64,000 nt of DNA, taken from the NCBI GenBank assembly GCA_014904985.1, contig MU128978.1, positions 190,932-254,931 of the forward strand, read 5' to 3'. The notes beneath the pieces were generated by a model. The model saw only the letters and a list, made by a program, of their open reading frames with translations. It had not been told where the DNA came from and ran no database searches. How positions within the stretch are numbered: the first letter of the stretch is position 1; each line of letters opens with the position of its first letter. Origin of the DNA: Hydnum rufescens UP504 (lineage: Eukaryota > Basidiomycota > Agaricomycetes > Cantharellales > Hydnaceae). Positions 11,540-24,149 of this stretch are shown piece by piece. A program made the translations under genes and the position numbers.

Positions 11540-14500
11540 ATGGTAGCCAACCCCGACCAGCCTTCCTCTCCAAGCGAGGGCCATACCCCCACTAATGACG
11601 GCCATATTAACCCGCCTGCATTTCTCGACCTCGCTGACTCGGTAAGCTTTAAATTTTTCGTATTCAACGGTAAACCAACGCGTCGTAAACAGGCCGCGAG
11701 ATTGAGCTCTAATCTTCCCGACATCAATGCTGTTGGTCTTCATTTGGTGGTTTGCTACGGATGATTAATCCACTTACTCATCATGCCCACAGCGTATCGA
11801 GCAAAAAAGGCAAGAGCATGAACGCCAACGGCTCCTCCAAAGGAAGCACTTCGAAGAGCAAATGAGGGCCCTCGAGCAGCAACAACTCCAAGAGGAACAA
11901 GCCCTTTTGAACGTCCCAGTTGACAGCATTCCTGAGGGGCATGTGGCACTCTCCGCTCCAACTACGCCTCCACGTACTTTGAGTACTCTCAATGGCGATG
12001 CCATTAGTAGCAGCTCCGGCGTGTCCTCACTCCGTCACCAAGCTGTGACCAATGGTCTCTCCGAGTACAAACGCAAGTCTGTCAACTATGCCTCGCTCAC
12101 TCCCTCCTCGGACGTCCCTTCCAACATCGCTCCGGGCTCCCACAAGCACGCCGCTGGAGCCAAGTCTATGCCAGGAAGTCGTAGAGGCTCTTCTGATAGC
12201 AGGGAAAGTGCCGAGGACATAACCGCTAGTCTCCGATTGGATGCACTCTCCATCGCCGACAAAGATGTGAAGCATGATGCCCCTCACGCCAACGGTCGAG
12301 CTCCAGTACGCTCGTACACTGGACAACTGTCCTCTGGCTATAACGCGGCATCTTTATTTGACCAGGACTTGGACAATGAGATGTCAAGTATGTACCTGTC
12401 CCCGATGCTCCGAAGTCATCTAATGGCAATGCTTTTGTAGAATCTCTCCGGCATCTTCCTACCCAGACCGAGGATGATCGGTTCAATGTTCGTGCTCATT
12501 ACGCCCGTAAAGTGCGTTTTGTGGGGTATTTCCTTCTGTTGATTCATGTATCTGACCGTATGCGATAGCTTTCTGTATCCTCTGCTGCCCTGGATCTTGC
12601 TCCATTGGCCCAAACGCAGTCACGATCTTTTGCGTCCAGGAACGGCGAGAGTGGCGGCCTTACATCGTCCGAATGGCCCCAATTTTCGGGCCCACCTCGC
12701 CCTTCAGATATTGGGGGTCTCCGATTAGATCGCATGCGGAGTATCTCGCATCATGTGGGGGCTATTGGTGGGGACCTGACTTCGGCTGTATCTGCATCAG
12801 CGACTCCCCTGGCGTCGCAGAGCCCAGATGTCTCTAGGAGATCGTCGCCGCCTGCGTTCTCGGATGCATCGAGTCTTAACGGCCAGACGACCATTTCCAC
12901 TCGCTCTGTCCCCGCAACGCCACTCACCGGCTTGTCCAATTCTGCACTTCGAGCCGAACTCGGAATCGCGTCTGCAAAAATTCCTGGTGGCCCAGTGTCC
13001 CCTGTACAACCTGGTGACCGGGGTGCGCCTGGCCCGCAACCAGATGCACAGCGTAATTTTACCCCCGACCTATCAAACTCTGGTTTCCCGGCGCGTATGC
13101 CATCTGCTGGGTACGATAACATTACCTTTGGTTCTATTCGAGGAGACGAGCCTTTGCAGCAAGTACGCCTTGACTCTATTTAATTTTGGAGCTCCTTCGA
13201 CTAAGCATATTTCTGCAGTATGGAAACGATCCGTTGTATATGCAGTCCAGTAGTCTCGACGTTAACCGATATAGCAACTATGGGGGCTATCCCTCAGGGA
13301 GATTGTCTGCCGCGAGCGGAGATATCAATGGTCTATACCCCAATAACGGAGCCCGATATGGCTTAGCCTTGGGTGGGGGCCGCCTTGGGGGCATTGACAA
13401 TAAGATTAACGGTCTTGGTGGCCCAAAGCACAAACGTGGGGACATTGATCGCGAATGTAAGTTGCTCCTTGCTGATCAGTTTCTCTTCCTGACTCTACGG
13501 CGTCTACAGTCAATCGATTCGCAGGGACCCGTCTCGAGGATCTGCAAGGCGATATACCTTCACTGTGCAAAGATCAGCATGGATGCAGATATTTACAAAA
13601 AAAACTAGAGGAAGGTGTCCCCGAACATCGGGATATGATATTTCGGGAGACTTTTGGCCATTTGGCGGATCTTATGACTGGTTCGTTCTCACCCTGTACT
13701 TTTCGATACCAACGTCATTTACCCATACTTTCGGCACTAGATCCTTTTGGCAACTATCTGTGCCAGAAGCTGCTGGAATATTCAACTGATGAGCAGCGGA
13801 ATGTCATTTGCGAGTCCGTCGCCCAGGAACTTGTCCAGATATCCTTGAATATGCATGGTACCCGTGCCGTTCAAAAGATGATCGACTTTTTGTCGACTCA
13901 ACGCCAAACCGACTTGCGATATGACGCTCAGATCCACTCTATCATTGTCGCACTTAGTCTTCATGTTGTGACACTCATCAAGGATTTGAATGGTAATCAC
14001 GTCGCGCAAAAATGCCTTAATCGCCTGGCGCCAGAAGACAACCAGGTAAGTGTAATTTTTTTAGTGTTTCCTTCAGAACTGATCCGCTTTCGAAGTTCAT
14101 ATATAATGCGGTCGCAGCGCACTGCGTCGAAGTGGCCACTCATAGACACGGTTGCTGCGTGCTCCAACGCTGTGTTGATCATGCATCCGACTCGCAGCGC
14201 GTCCAGCTCGTGACCGAAATTACCTATAACGCCTTGACACTTGTTCAAGATCCGTATGGCAACTATGTCCGTAATCCCTCTCCCCCAGCCCTTCCCCCTT
14301 GCTTAATATTTCCTAATGTTTTAGGTCGTGCAATACATCCTGGACCTGAATGATAATCGATTTAGTGATGCAGTGATTCGGCAGTTCATTGGCAATGTCT
14401 GTGCTTTGTCTGTGCAAAAGTTCAGTTCCAATGTCATTGAGAAGGTTTGTGGGACCCTGTCCGAAGTTGCGCTCACTTTTTCAATTGACATTTCATGCCC

Positions 14501-15305
14501 AGTGCATTCGAGTCGCTGAACACAATACGCGTAAGATGCTCATTGAAGAACTACTTAATCGGAATCGCCTCGAGAAACTGCTTCGCGATTCGTTTGGTAA
14601 TTACTGCGTTCAAGTACGTTTGAAATAGGATGTTTGGAATCCTGTGAGATGCTGACTATACATTAGACCGCGCTGGATTACGCCGAACCTGGTCAGCGTA
14701 TGATTGTGAGCAATCATGATCCAGAATCTAGGCCGTATCGGTCATCTGATATCTATTTTTGTCAGCTCGTCGAAGGTATCCGACCGATCCTTCCCTTAAT
14801 TCGCAATACCCCGTATGGGAAACGCATTCAGAGCAAGCTCCAGCGGGAGCAAATGGAAGCCGTTCACGGTGGCGCCCATTTTGGTGGCGGATATAACCAT
14901 GGACATGCTCCGGTCAATGTGGCTCTTGTTGGGAATAGTATCCAAGGTCAACGCCATCATATCCCCCAACAGTCTCTTCATACTGGTCAACTTGCCGATC
15001 CTTACATTCAGCGATCGTCGGTATATTCCCTCGGTCAGAATGGTGTGGCTCAACATGGGATTCAATCCCATCAACAGCTTCATCTGCAACAACATGCGGT
15101 GGACCACGGTTACCCTTCGCCGCAGCACATCACCAACCTTGGACTGGGTACTCAGTCTGCCGTCGGTGGAGGTCTGGGTGGTGTTGGCGGTGCTGCTTTC
15201 GGGAACTCTGCTTACTCGAATCCGCTCTCCGCAGGCAGTGGGTTTGTGACCTCTGCTCTGAACGATCCCTATGGCCAGCGCTCTACATATCCCTATGCTA
15301 TGTGA
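11540..15305 (+). CDS. Pumilio-homology (PUF) RNA-binding protein
   Basis: Sequence-specific mRNA 3'UTR-binding protein that represses or localises transcripts in the cytoplasm. Thirteen exons sum to 1036 codons plus stop: 11540-11641, 11693-11746, 11793-12387, 12441-12511, 12569-13162, 13219-13456, 13510-13680, 13741-14045, 14096-14266, 14325-14444, 14503-14613, 14667-14705 and 14766-15305. About 550 residues of Ser/Pro/Gly-rich disordered sequence, with a Gln/Arg coiled segment near residue 55, precede the PUM-HD (about 552-886). The eight recognition helices read CRYLQ, NYLCQ, TRAVQ, NHVAQ, CCVLQ, NYVVQ, SNVIE and NYCVQ. By the PUF code this predicts a UGUAUAUA-like site. A Gly/Gln/His-rich tail follows. 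The end of exon 2 has two in-frame donor choices, at 11747 and 11750. Confidence 0.95.
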
Positions 15306-15960
15306 TTGGGTCATCCATGCCCAAGAAATCCACCTCAAAAGCTTGCGATGGCCGAGCTGTCGTAGGCATGGCATCTCATCTCTCCTTTGATCTTCTCTCG
15401 TTTTCACCTTCCTCAGTCATCGGTATCTTACGATCAATTGGCATTTATTCATTTCTTTGGTGGAGTCCGGATTAACACCGCCGCCGCTCGCGACCGAGGC
15501 ATGCCGCGTATTCTGCTGATCGCAGCGGCCCAGTCGCAAGTGGAGTTGTCGCGGGCCGCGCGTTCTTTTAATCTATCTTCCACTATGTGGATAATATTTC
15601 CTATCACCTACTACAAGCGCATTGTATTTTCCCTCGCAATTCACATCCGCACTCTTGATGCCATACATCTTCCTTTTTGTACACATTGCACGTTCACCCG
15701 GGATTTTTGCATACTTCGTTCCAACATTGTTTGTTTTTCTGTATGTTATGCCTCCCTCGGTAGAATTTAGGAATTTCGAGATACAAATGCATACTCTGAC
15801 TTGGCGCCCACCTAATTGTTATGATAGCCGAACGAGGGAGTGAAAATATCAGCATCCATCTAGTGTCTCTCCAAGTTCATACAATCTGAGATCGAGGAAT
15901 GTCGTCAGAGCCATGGGTTCTATCGAGGCAAGTGAGAAGGCTTAGGCACTCATCGATAAA
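15306..15960. other. PUF 3' flank and unique spacer before the duplicated array
   Basis: T-rich downstream sequence, probably 3'UTR and terminator of the PUF gene, then unique sequence. Similarity to the other array units begins near 15960 (ATACCCTTGTCAC, shared with 33505-33520). No coding signal is seen. Confidence 0.4.
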
Positions 15961-16259
15961 GACATACCCTTGTCACAGTCCTCTCATATAAGCGCCCAAA
16001 GCCTCCCAGTTAATCCGTGCTCCTGGGTGGCACGATCCTCGAACGACTCTCGATCTCTGCTAGTAAGGTGCAGACTGCGGCTGGTACCGAGAATAATATG
16101 CAAGATTGTCAAGTCAACATTCTTAAATGTGATCGTGTACTTCACGTCCGCGGTTGTTGATCACCGCTGAAGTTAACAAGGATAAAAGCAGCTCTGTTCT
16201 GTCAACCGGATTCCCTGCATGCTTTGGAAGAGGCGAACTGCTTCGAGGCGCAAGTTACC

Positions 16260-18060
16260 TAGCACACGTGACAGCTGCTGTTGTTCAGTGTAAATCTTCT
16301 TCAACAACCATCTACCGAAACAAACATTGATGAGCACGTTATGGGCGTATGAACTTATTCTACAGCTCTCCCTGCCTACGAATCGGCCTTCTCTCTTTGC
16401 GACTAGCGGTTTCCTTGTCGTCGTCTCTTTGGTTCAACAGGCTACAACGATACATGGCGCCTTGGAAGACTTTTTGGACAGTTTTGGATTAAACAAAGTC
16501 TGGCTTTCGGAAGAAAACATTTGCTCCACAATCGAACTGCCTTGCCCAGAAAGCAGTCCAAAGCTACCACTGAGACTTGCAGTCCTCTCTCTATTTGGGG
16601 CACGGTCGGGATCGCTTTAGCGGTAGTAAATGGCCGCGACCCAAGGGCTCATGCCAAAAGTCAGAGACTTCAGATGTGCTTCTTGATAGACCCTGCGACG
16701 CTTGCTCTTCTTAACCTAGTCACATGCCGCATCCCCGCCAATAACGTCTGTGGCTATTAACACTACTGCTGCCATGACACGAATTGCGAGTATCCCTGTG
16801 TCACGAAAAGTGCCTAACAATGAGAGCAAGGGACCAACGGTTCTCCCCACTTTAGGACGAAAAGTAGGCTTGTTTTACGTCGTCGTGACTTCCTAATTCA
16901 GCTTCCCGTCACAAATGTCACCCCCTGTCCCCGAATCAACGTCAAATGATACGGAGAAATGTCAAGCCCCCCTTCCAAATTTCCCTAGATATTCTGGGGC
17001 GCCGCTTCCGCCGGTCCGTATTACAGTAGCCCCCCCAAGCACCCCCTATGTTGTTGCCCCTAAAAAAATGAATACTCAGGGACAATGCTATGTGGCTGAT
17101 GCGTTGATGAGGGAAGAAATGAAACGGAAAAACTCGCAAGACCTCGATTTGGCAGAGGACCCTGACATCAATAACCTCGATTGGAATCATCGGTCAACAT
17201 GTCCCAAACAAAGCCGCTCAAGTGACGTCTGGGACCACGACATCCTTGGGTATGCAGCCCCGTAGTCTCTTCCAGTTCGGAGTTCTCTCCTCGCTCCACA
17301 CATCCTAGTCCTTTATCCCGTATCTTCACCACTCAAAGCCATTTGTCAAGATTGGATAATACATTCTCAATCCCTGCAATCGAATGCTATCTTTCAACAC
17401 TGGCTGACAAGACAATGCCGAATACCCCCGGTGAGGACGGTCACCCTGGTTTTTCCATGCCCCTTTTTCATGCGAGGAAGACAAATCGCTCATAAGCCTG
17501 CTTTCGGCCTGCTTCCTGCCACTTCTCTTCCATCAATTTTCATCTAGTACGCCCTCCCGAATCGCCATGAGGGGGAAGAAGGGGCGTCGACGTCTCATGG
17601 CACCGGAGGCGACGGGAAATCTACGTTATCTCGGGACAAGGAGCGATCGCGAGAATATCGGGACGAGTGTGAAGTCAGGGCGACCTTCGCGCCCCCTTTA
17701 CCCCTGATATTCGGGCGTCTACTAGTGTGGCCGAAGCCTCATTCAATCTCAATGCCGTGAATCTTGAGCTTGTGGCAGACCCGCCGTTGCCTCTCAATGC
17801 CTCTTCTGTTGGTTTTCTGGTGGTGCCGAACTCTACCACGCAGATACTTTGGCCCTCCTGCTCCAATAGTCCCGTGGGGTTTATTTAAGCACATAAGCAC
17901 AGGGGGTGTGCGTACAAGCACGGCTGCAAAGCTGCTTCCAGGAGTATTCACGGCATCAAGAAAGAATGGGATTTGGTTACTAGTGAGACTCGTGGTGAGA
18001 TAGATACAACCACCGCCAATTGCTTTGCATTACAAGCTGCTTCCTGCCCTTGAAACCATG
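16260..18060 (+). pseudogene. Decayed gene of unknown family, copy in unit 1
   Basis: Starts after a CACGTGACAGC box at 16264. Open stretches at 16327-16620, 16915-17274 and 17700-17888 have matching but frame-broken counterparts in units 2-4. Protein-level similarity survives, for example AEDPDINNLDWNHRS at about 17150 versus AEDPDVSNLDWNHRSD in unit 3, and GIHGIKKEWDLVTSE in unit 3 versus SIHGIKKEWDLVTSE here at about 17955. Conservation of amino acids despite base changes suggests the ancestor coded for protein. No family is recognised, and introns could explain some breaks. Confidence 0.5.
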
Positions 18061-18404
18061 TTATTATGTCATTTGCTCGTCAGTGCCATATGCTCTCCTG
18101 TTCCTTTATCAATGTATATTCATTGACAGAGAACGTATGACTTTTTTTTAAACGGAAGATGCCCCAAATAAGAAGAGACAGATGAGCGAACGATGGGTGG
18201 CTTTACCTCGTGTGGGTGTAATCACCCAGCACTCAAATCCGAACTTTCCCATCTTTTATCAATCATTACAGTGAGCAGCTGGGCCCCAACGAGATTTGAC
18301 ATCAGTCCAGTCTTCTTCTGGGAGTACCGAACATGAATGGAAAACTCGATTGCTTCATTCTAATCTCAATCACAGCCAGTGCGTAAATTGCTTTTACCGG
18401 GGCC
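18061..18404. other. Spacer between relic gene and receptor A 3' end
   Basis: Repeats in units 3 and 4 with similar layout, including ATTCATTGACAG or ATTCATCGATAG followed by a T-run and a segment ending in CAGTTTACG-like sequence. It probably contains the receptor 3'UTR on the minus strand. No gene is seen. Confidence 0.35.
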
Positions 18405-21400
18405 TCAACTGAACCGCATACTCCTGTTTGAGCGCGAATTAAAAGGATCATTTGGGACAGCGAGAATTATTACGCAACCGTCCATGCATCCAATTGCGAT
18501 TCGAGGTGGAATAGATGGAGTAGATGGAGTCACCTTACTCGACGCAATGATGCCAGATCCGAGGCCAGTGCCAATTGAGTAATGTGGAGGGATGTAACAG
18601 AAACGTCGGACAGCGTGATCTCCGGGTCGTTTCACTTGGACCCACCGTCCACAAAGAGTCCAGATGAGAGGAAGAGAGGGTGGTCTAAGGGTAATTGTGG
18701 AGGATGAGAGTTTGCATTGAAAAGGTTGTGAAGTGAGCTCCCATATGAGGGTCTCTGTATCCACATATGAGATCAAAGTAGAACCATCCAAGGAAAATAT
18801 AATGGTCATGAACCCTTGAACAGAATGACCTCTCAGTTTGGCAATGGGTGCACCAGACATGGCATCCCACAACCACAGGATACCATCTTTGGAACCAGAG
18901 GCCAGGCACAATCCGTCGGGGGAAAATGTAACAGAGCCGGAATCACATTCCAGTTCCCTAATGAAGGTGCCAGATGTGACATCCCATAACCATAGGGTAC
19001 CACTAGTGGAGACTGATACCAAGTGCAATCTATTGGGCGAAAATTCAATGTCCATAACTGAATTGGAATGGTCCTCCAATTTGGTGATGAATGTGCGGGA
19101 CACAACATTCCACAACCATATGATACCAGATGAGACCCATGCCAGGCACAATCCGTCAGGCGAAAATTTAAGGGTCATAGTCAAATGAGAGGGATCCCCC
19201 AGTGGCAGTGTGGCAACAAGTACACCAGACATGCCATCCCACAACTGGATGTGATCACTGAAGCCTGCTGATGCCAGGTACAATCCATTGGGTGAAAATG
19301 CAATGGCTGCAATCAGACTAGAATGGCCACTCATTTTGGCAATGATAGATAGATGAGACATTGCATTCCACAACCACAAGGCACCATCATTGGAACCTGA
19401 GGCAAGGCGGAGTCCATCAGGGGAAAATGCAAGGGTCCTTACTCGACCAGAATGGCGTTCTGGTTTGCCAATGGATGCACCAGAGAGAGCATCCCACAAC
19501 CGTAGGGTACCATCACTGGAGCCTGATGCCAGGTGTAATCTGTCAGGTGAAAATGTAATTGCCCTAATCCAAGAAGAATGGCCTTCCAGTTTGGCAATGG
19601 GGGTGCCAGACTTGGGATTCCACAATTGTAGAGTACAATCATCAGAGCCTGTGGCCAAGTATGATCCATCAGGTGAAAATGCAACAGTTGGAATTGAACC
19701 AGAAGGGCCCTTTAGTTTAGTAGTGGGAACAGTAGATGTGGTATTCCAGAGCCACAGGGAACCATCATGGGAGCCTGAGGTCAGGTATAATCCATCAGGT
19801 GAAAATGAAATGGTGTTAATCCAACCAGAATGACCCTCCAGTTTGGCAATGGTCACACCAGAGGCAGCATCCCACAATTTCAGGGTCCCATCTTTGGAAC
19901 CTGATGCCAGGTGCAATCCATTGAGTGAAAATGCAATAGCAGTAAGTGAACTGGTGCCCTCCATTTTGGCAATGGGAGCTGCAGAAAGAGCATCTGACAA
20001 CCACAGGATTTGGTCATTGGAATATGAGGCCAGGCACAATCCATTGGGCAAAAATGCAATGGCCCAAATTTGACCAGGGAACCCCTTTTGTTCAGCTAAG
20101 GGTGCACCAGACATGGCATCCCACAACCGTAGGGTTTGGTCATCAGACCATGAGGCCAGGGTCAATCCATCAGGTGAAAATGCAATGGCCCTAATCTGCT
20201 TAGAATGGCCCTCCTCCCTGGCAATGAGCACACCAGACAGACCATCCCACCATTGTAGAATACCACCATCAGAGCCTGATATCAGGCACAATCCATCAGA
20301 TGAAAATGCAATAGTTGTAACTGGTCCAGAGTTGCCCTCCAGTCTAGCAATAAGTGTGCCAGACATGGAATCCCACAAATGTAGGCTATGATCATTAGAG
20401 CCTGAGGCCAGGCGCAATCCATCAGGTGAGAATGCAAGGATCACAACCTGACCAGAATCACTGAGTAAAGTACTCAAGCTCTGTGACCACTCAGACTCCA
20501 TGCCATGCAGCACACCGATGGAATCCTTTTCATAGCGATATACTTGGTGCAGCATGGTGTTCCGAGGTGTGAAAGGCAATGCGGAACGATACACATGTAG
20601 TGCACTCTCTCTGATGACTTCCCCATGGGCAAGGATGAATCGATAGGCATCCGATAAGATTGGTACTAGAATTTCATTGCATTGTGAGTCCATCTGTCAT
20701 CAGAATCACTGGACACTCAGCCACTGCCCTGAGGATCAATAATAAATGCACATACCGCCCAGCGGTGGGCCTCTTGAATTGAGCTTGCAGCAATCGAGAC
20801 ACTCCCAATCAGGCTCAGTGCTTCAAACCACCACAAAAGTGATCGCATCAAGAACACCTCCAGTGCCTCCATCATTCTCCCCTCTCCCAACTCGACAAGC
20901 GATAGATGTGACGCCCAATAACGGCATGCATACTGCACCTCCGGTGGCAGACTATATCTCACTGTCTCTTCAAATCTACGTACCTCCCTGTTCAGGAGGG
21001 ACGGATCTGAAATCCCAGCTACATCCCGCTTTAGATACGTCCTCATGAGTTCGAAACATCGGATCGCATGGCGCAGTTCCTGCTGTGGTACAGGAACAAT
21101 AACGAAGTCCGCCATGGAACATCGCGAAGGATCCGTAATAAATTCGAGAAACGAAGGGTGGTAGATACGAGGTGCTTCGTGAATACCAGACGGCGGGACG
21201 ATGACTGAGTGAAGGTGATACAAGGTAGCTTCAACAATATGTCCTTCATACTGAACAAATTGGGCCAACGAGGATAATGGGAGAGGCTCGCGCAAAACCA
21301 CAATACTCCCAACGACGGCTTGGAAGCGCTCCAGAAGGTAACGATGGTTAGATCCGGAGAGAGAGTTGCGGAGTACCCCCATGTAGAGGTTGTCCAGCTG

Positions 21401-22546
21401 CGAATACGGTGTAGCTCCGGTTTGGCGGTCAGATGGGGTATAGAGTATCAGATTTAGGTGTCTGCGAGGATCTCGCACGCGATCGTCCCCAATGAATCGT
21501 ATCGCCGTAGCAGCATAAACGAATAACTTCCCTGACTTCTTTACGAGTAATTCGCTCTGGGTCTTTGTTACCCAATCGGCAGCCATACAAAGATGAAGTT
21601 TCTCCGGAATTTTGGCTAATTCGGTGCAGAGGTATAAGCGGATGTCTTCCTGAACGACTGAAGCCTCGATCTCGTGAAGCACTGTCATTGCGAGGTTTGG
21701 CACTGTGTTGAACACTGTGGATAGGTGAGGTTGGGGACGACTGGTGATCAGGATGCGTAGGAAAGGTATTTGGGTCGTGTGCGAAAACACCAGTCGCAGA
21801 ATATCCGCAGCGCCCCTTTCCTCACACTCATCCAGAGCATCGAGGATGATGAGTGTCGGGCGCCGATCTTCATTTACATTAAGAAGGGGATTCAAAATTA
21901 ACTCCTGGACCTGAGGCAATAGTTCCTTGTATCCCACTGTTGGATTTTGTCTTAGGGCTTCCACGATGACATTCTTGAAAGCACCGTCCGATTGCGCGAG
22001 TTGGAATGCGAGTGTGGGAAATACGAGCCGTGGATCCCGTAAGGGTTTGTCACTTCGGGAGAAGAAGAAACTAGCGCCTAGCATGGTTTTCGCTTCTGCA
22101 CGTTCGGCGACAGTTTTTGCAATAGTAGATTTTCCGATTCCAGCCAGTCCGTTGAGCCAGTACACGGATGGTGTTTCGCGATTCACATTCTCGGACCACG
22201 ACAGAATGTCCTTCAATATGGCGACACGAGTGCCCTCGAGACATGAAGATGGAGCGTCCTCGCGGGCGGAGTCATGGCTCGCGTAGTTGGCTCGAGGAAG
22301 ACACATCAAATGTGAGGTATCAGGAGATTCTGGTCCATCTGGCAGAGCGTGGACCATCAGCAAGGAGTCCAATGATTGAGCGAGGGACTCACAAATATTG
22401 TAGTTGAGATGGACATCGCCTCCACGACCACCAATACCGCCGTGCGAACCAGAACCCCCACTACCAGTACCTGAGAACAAGCAGGAATGAGTATGAGGCC
22501 GGGGATTGAAAGGCAACTGACTGATAGGGAAGTCATCTCCCATCAT
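18405..22546 (-). CDS. NACHT-WD40 NOD-like receptor, copy A
   Basis: Fungal STAND/NLR ATPase, a class that senses ligands through its repeats and often controls incompatibility or regulated cell death (family knowledge). My model has exon 1 22522-22546, intron 22471-22521, exon 2 20756-22470, intron 20694-20755 and exon 3 18405-20693, giving about 1342 residues. After a Gly-rich N-terminus come the P-loop GLAGIGKST, Walker B IILDALDEC, the sensor ILITSRPQ and the helical end HPSFLEFITDPSRC. The C-terminus carries 14 WD40 repeats of the FSPDGLxLASGS type, enough for two seven-bladed propellers. No known N-terminal effector domain is visible. Compared with B and C, the second intron of the family is here retained in frame as coding sequence. 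The 51-nt first intron is also stop-free, so unspliced mRNA would still be open. Confidence 0.9.
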
Positions 22547-24107
22547 AAGTCAGAAATTCTGCCGCTGTCAAGATCGGCTCGACAGATTCGCTCGTCGATT
22601 TTGACGTCAAAGAGATGAGAGAGGTATCGTTCAATCAGTGTATATGTACTTGGGATCCACGCCGACAACCAATGAGTACAAGGGGGTTGTGGGAGGTATC
22701 TGTCACGTGCCGTAAGAACGAAGCCAGTATCATTTCTGTATATCAGAATCGCTCGAATTGCTGTCTACTGTGAGAGGAATAAGAAAATCGCCTCGACTCG
22801 ACGGTCGGATACTTTCCAGATAAAACACAGTGGAAATTGTGCTTTCATGGACCCAGAGATAATGGATCCTTCCTGGGCAGGGGCTCCCGCTCCTGGAGCC
22901 GTATAATCGTTGTTCTACTTGTCACCTCACCTCCCTTTCCCCACAGAGCCCTCCCCAACGACTGCTCCCATTCTAACATTGGATCCAGGACAACCACGGG
23001 AAGCAAAGCGCGGATGGCCGATTTCACAGGGTTGAAACGGAGATCTGTTCAACGAAGTCTCCATTGCTCCACTATCCCGGATGGTCCTAAACGATGAGAT
23101 CTGCAGGTAGGTCAATCCTCCCGCGGGGAACCACGCTCAAACTCCTTTCTCTGGTCGTGGCCGTACGTTGCGGACAGTGAGCTCAGTTATGCCCACTTTC
23201 AATGTCACGGCAATGTCAAGGCGCGGGAGGATATTTCGGTCCCGGACCTTTGGGCCAGTACTTAGAAACCAAAGTAATAACGAAGCGAGACGCATCGATA
23301 GTACGGTCCGTCAAGGGGGATTAAGGTCTATACAGCGGGGAAGACGACTAACCCCGACTTGTAGAATGTTCATGCCGATTTGAGCGAAGCGCAAACCAGG
23401 ATCAGATGAGTGGAAGGTGTCAAAACGAGCATCTACCAATTATTACAGAGACAGGGACCCAAATGTTGATATCTGGAAGCAGACGTTAACCGTGGTAGCT
23501 GGAAAGATAGCTATCTGATACGGTCTTGCATGCTCGCTCAGTAGATCCAGCGGTGTAACCCATGGAATAGACTCTAGTATTTTTCTCTGAAGACCAGCGC
23601 AATAGGCGGAAAGATACGTCATAGAGCGTGAGAGTAGAAACGGGATCACCAATAAAGGTCGACAGAACCCGCAGTCTCTCCACGCAAACGGTGTCGCTAC
23701 GACGCACTTTCATGAACTATTCAGTGGGGCAAGATGCAGCACGGGCTCTCATTGGCTCTCCGGATACTCTCTTCTGAATACAAGAGGAAACAGGATGCGT
23801 GGCGATAGACAACCCCAGGAGTGTGTGCACATTAGCTTCAGAGCCCCAAATGTCGACACGTATATATGGAAGAGGAAAGTAAAATACCCACCAGATCGAT
23901 CAAAAACTAATCAAGGAGCCACGAATCCTCTCAGATTGCACATACCTCTCAACACCTGGAATTGAAGTAGATCGCCTCATATGCGCGTACATGTACTCTG
24001 CGCCTCCTGGTGCGAAAGACTGGCTATGCCCCCCTGCTGCTGATTGTGCCAGACCGGGAGTAAGCCGGTGTCCGCGACGTGTCGAGTTCACGCGAATAGA
24101 ATAGGTA
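22547..24107. other. Receptor A upstream region (minus-strand promoter side)
   Basis: Similar to 32477-33440 and 39941-41035. It includes the CACGTG box and a block near 22960-23090 about bases CTCCCATTCTAAC and GAAGTCTCCATTGC that recurs in every unit. Short frames here are not conserved as protein between units, so I take it as non-coding. Confidence 0.5.
22704..22709. promoter_or_regulatory. CACGTG box upstream of receptor A
   Basis: The palindromic E-box sits 158 bp before the receptor A start in a conserved context (TGTCACGTGCCGTAAG). The same site is kept before receptor B and, slightly changed, before receptor C. Confidence 0.45.
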
Positions 24108-24149
24108 TCAGCCAGGGAAAGCATCCTCGCGAAGGGGAGGATCGACGTG

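Noticed and set aside
18838..20391. Several plus-strand open frames across the receptor A WD40 region (likewise in B and C)
   Set aside because: They are antisense shadows. The regular repeat leaves all three opposite frames nearly stop-free, and the sense frame gives clear WD40 repeats.
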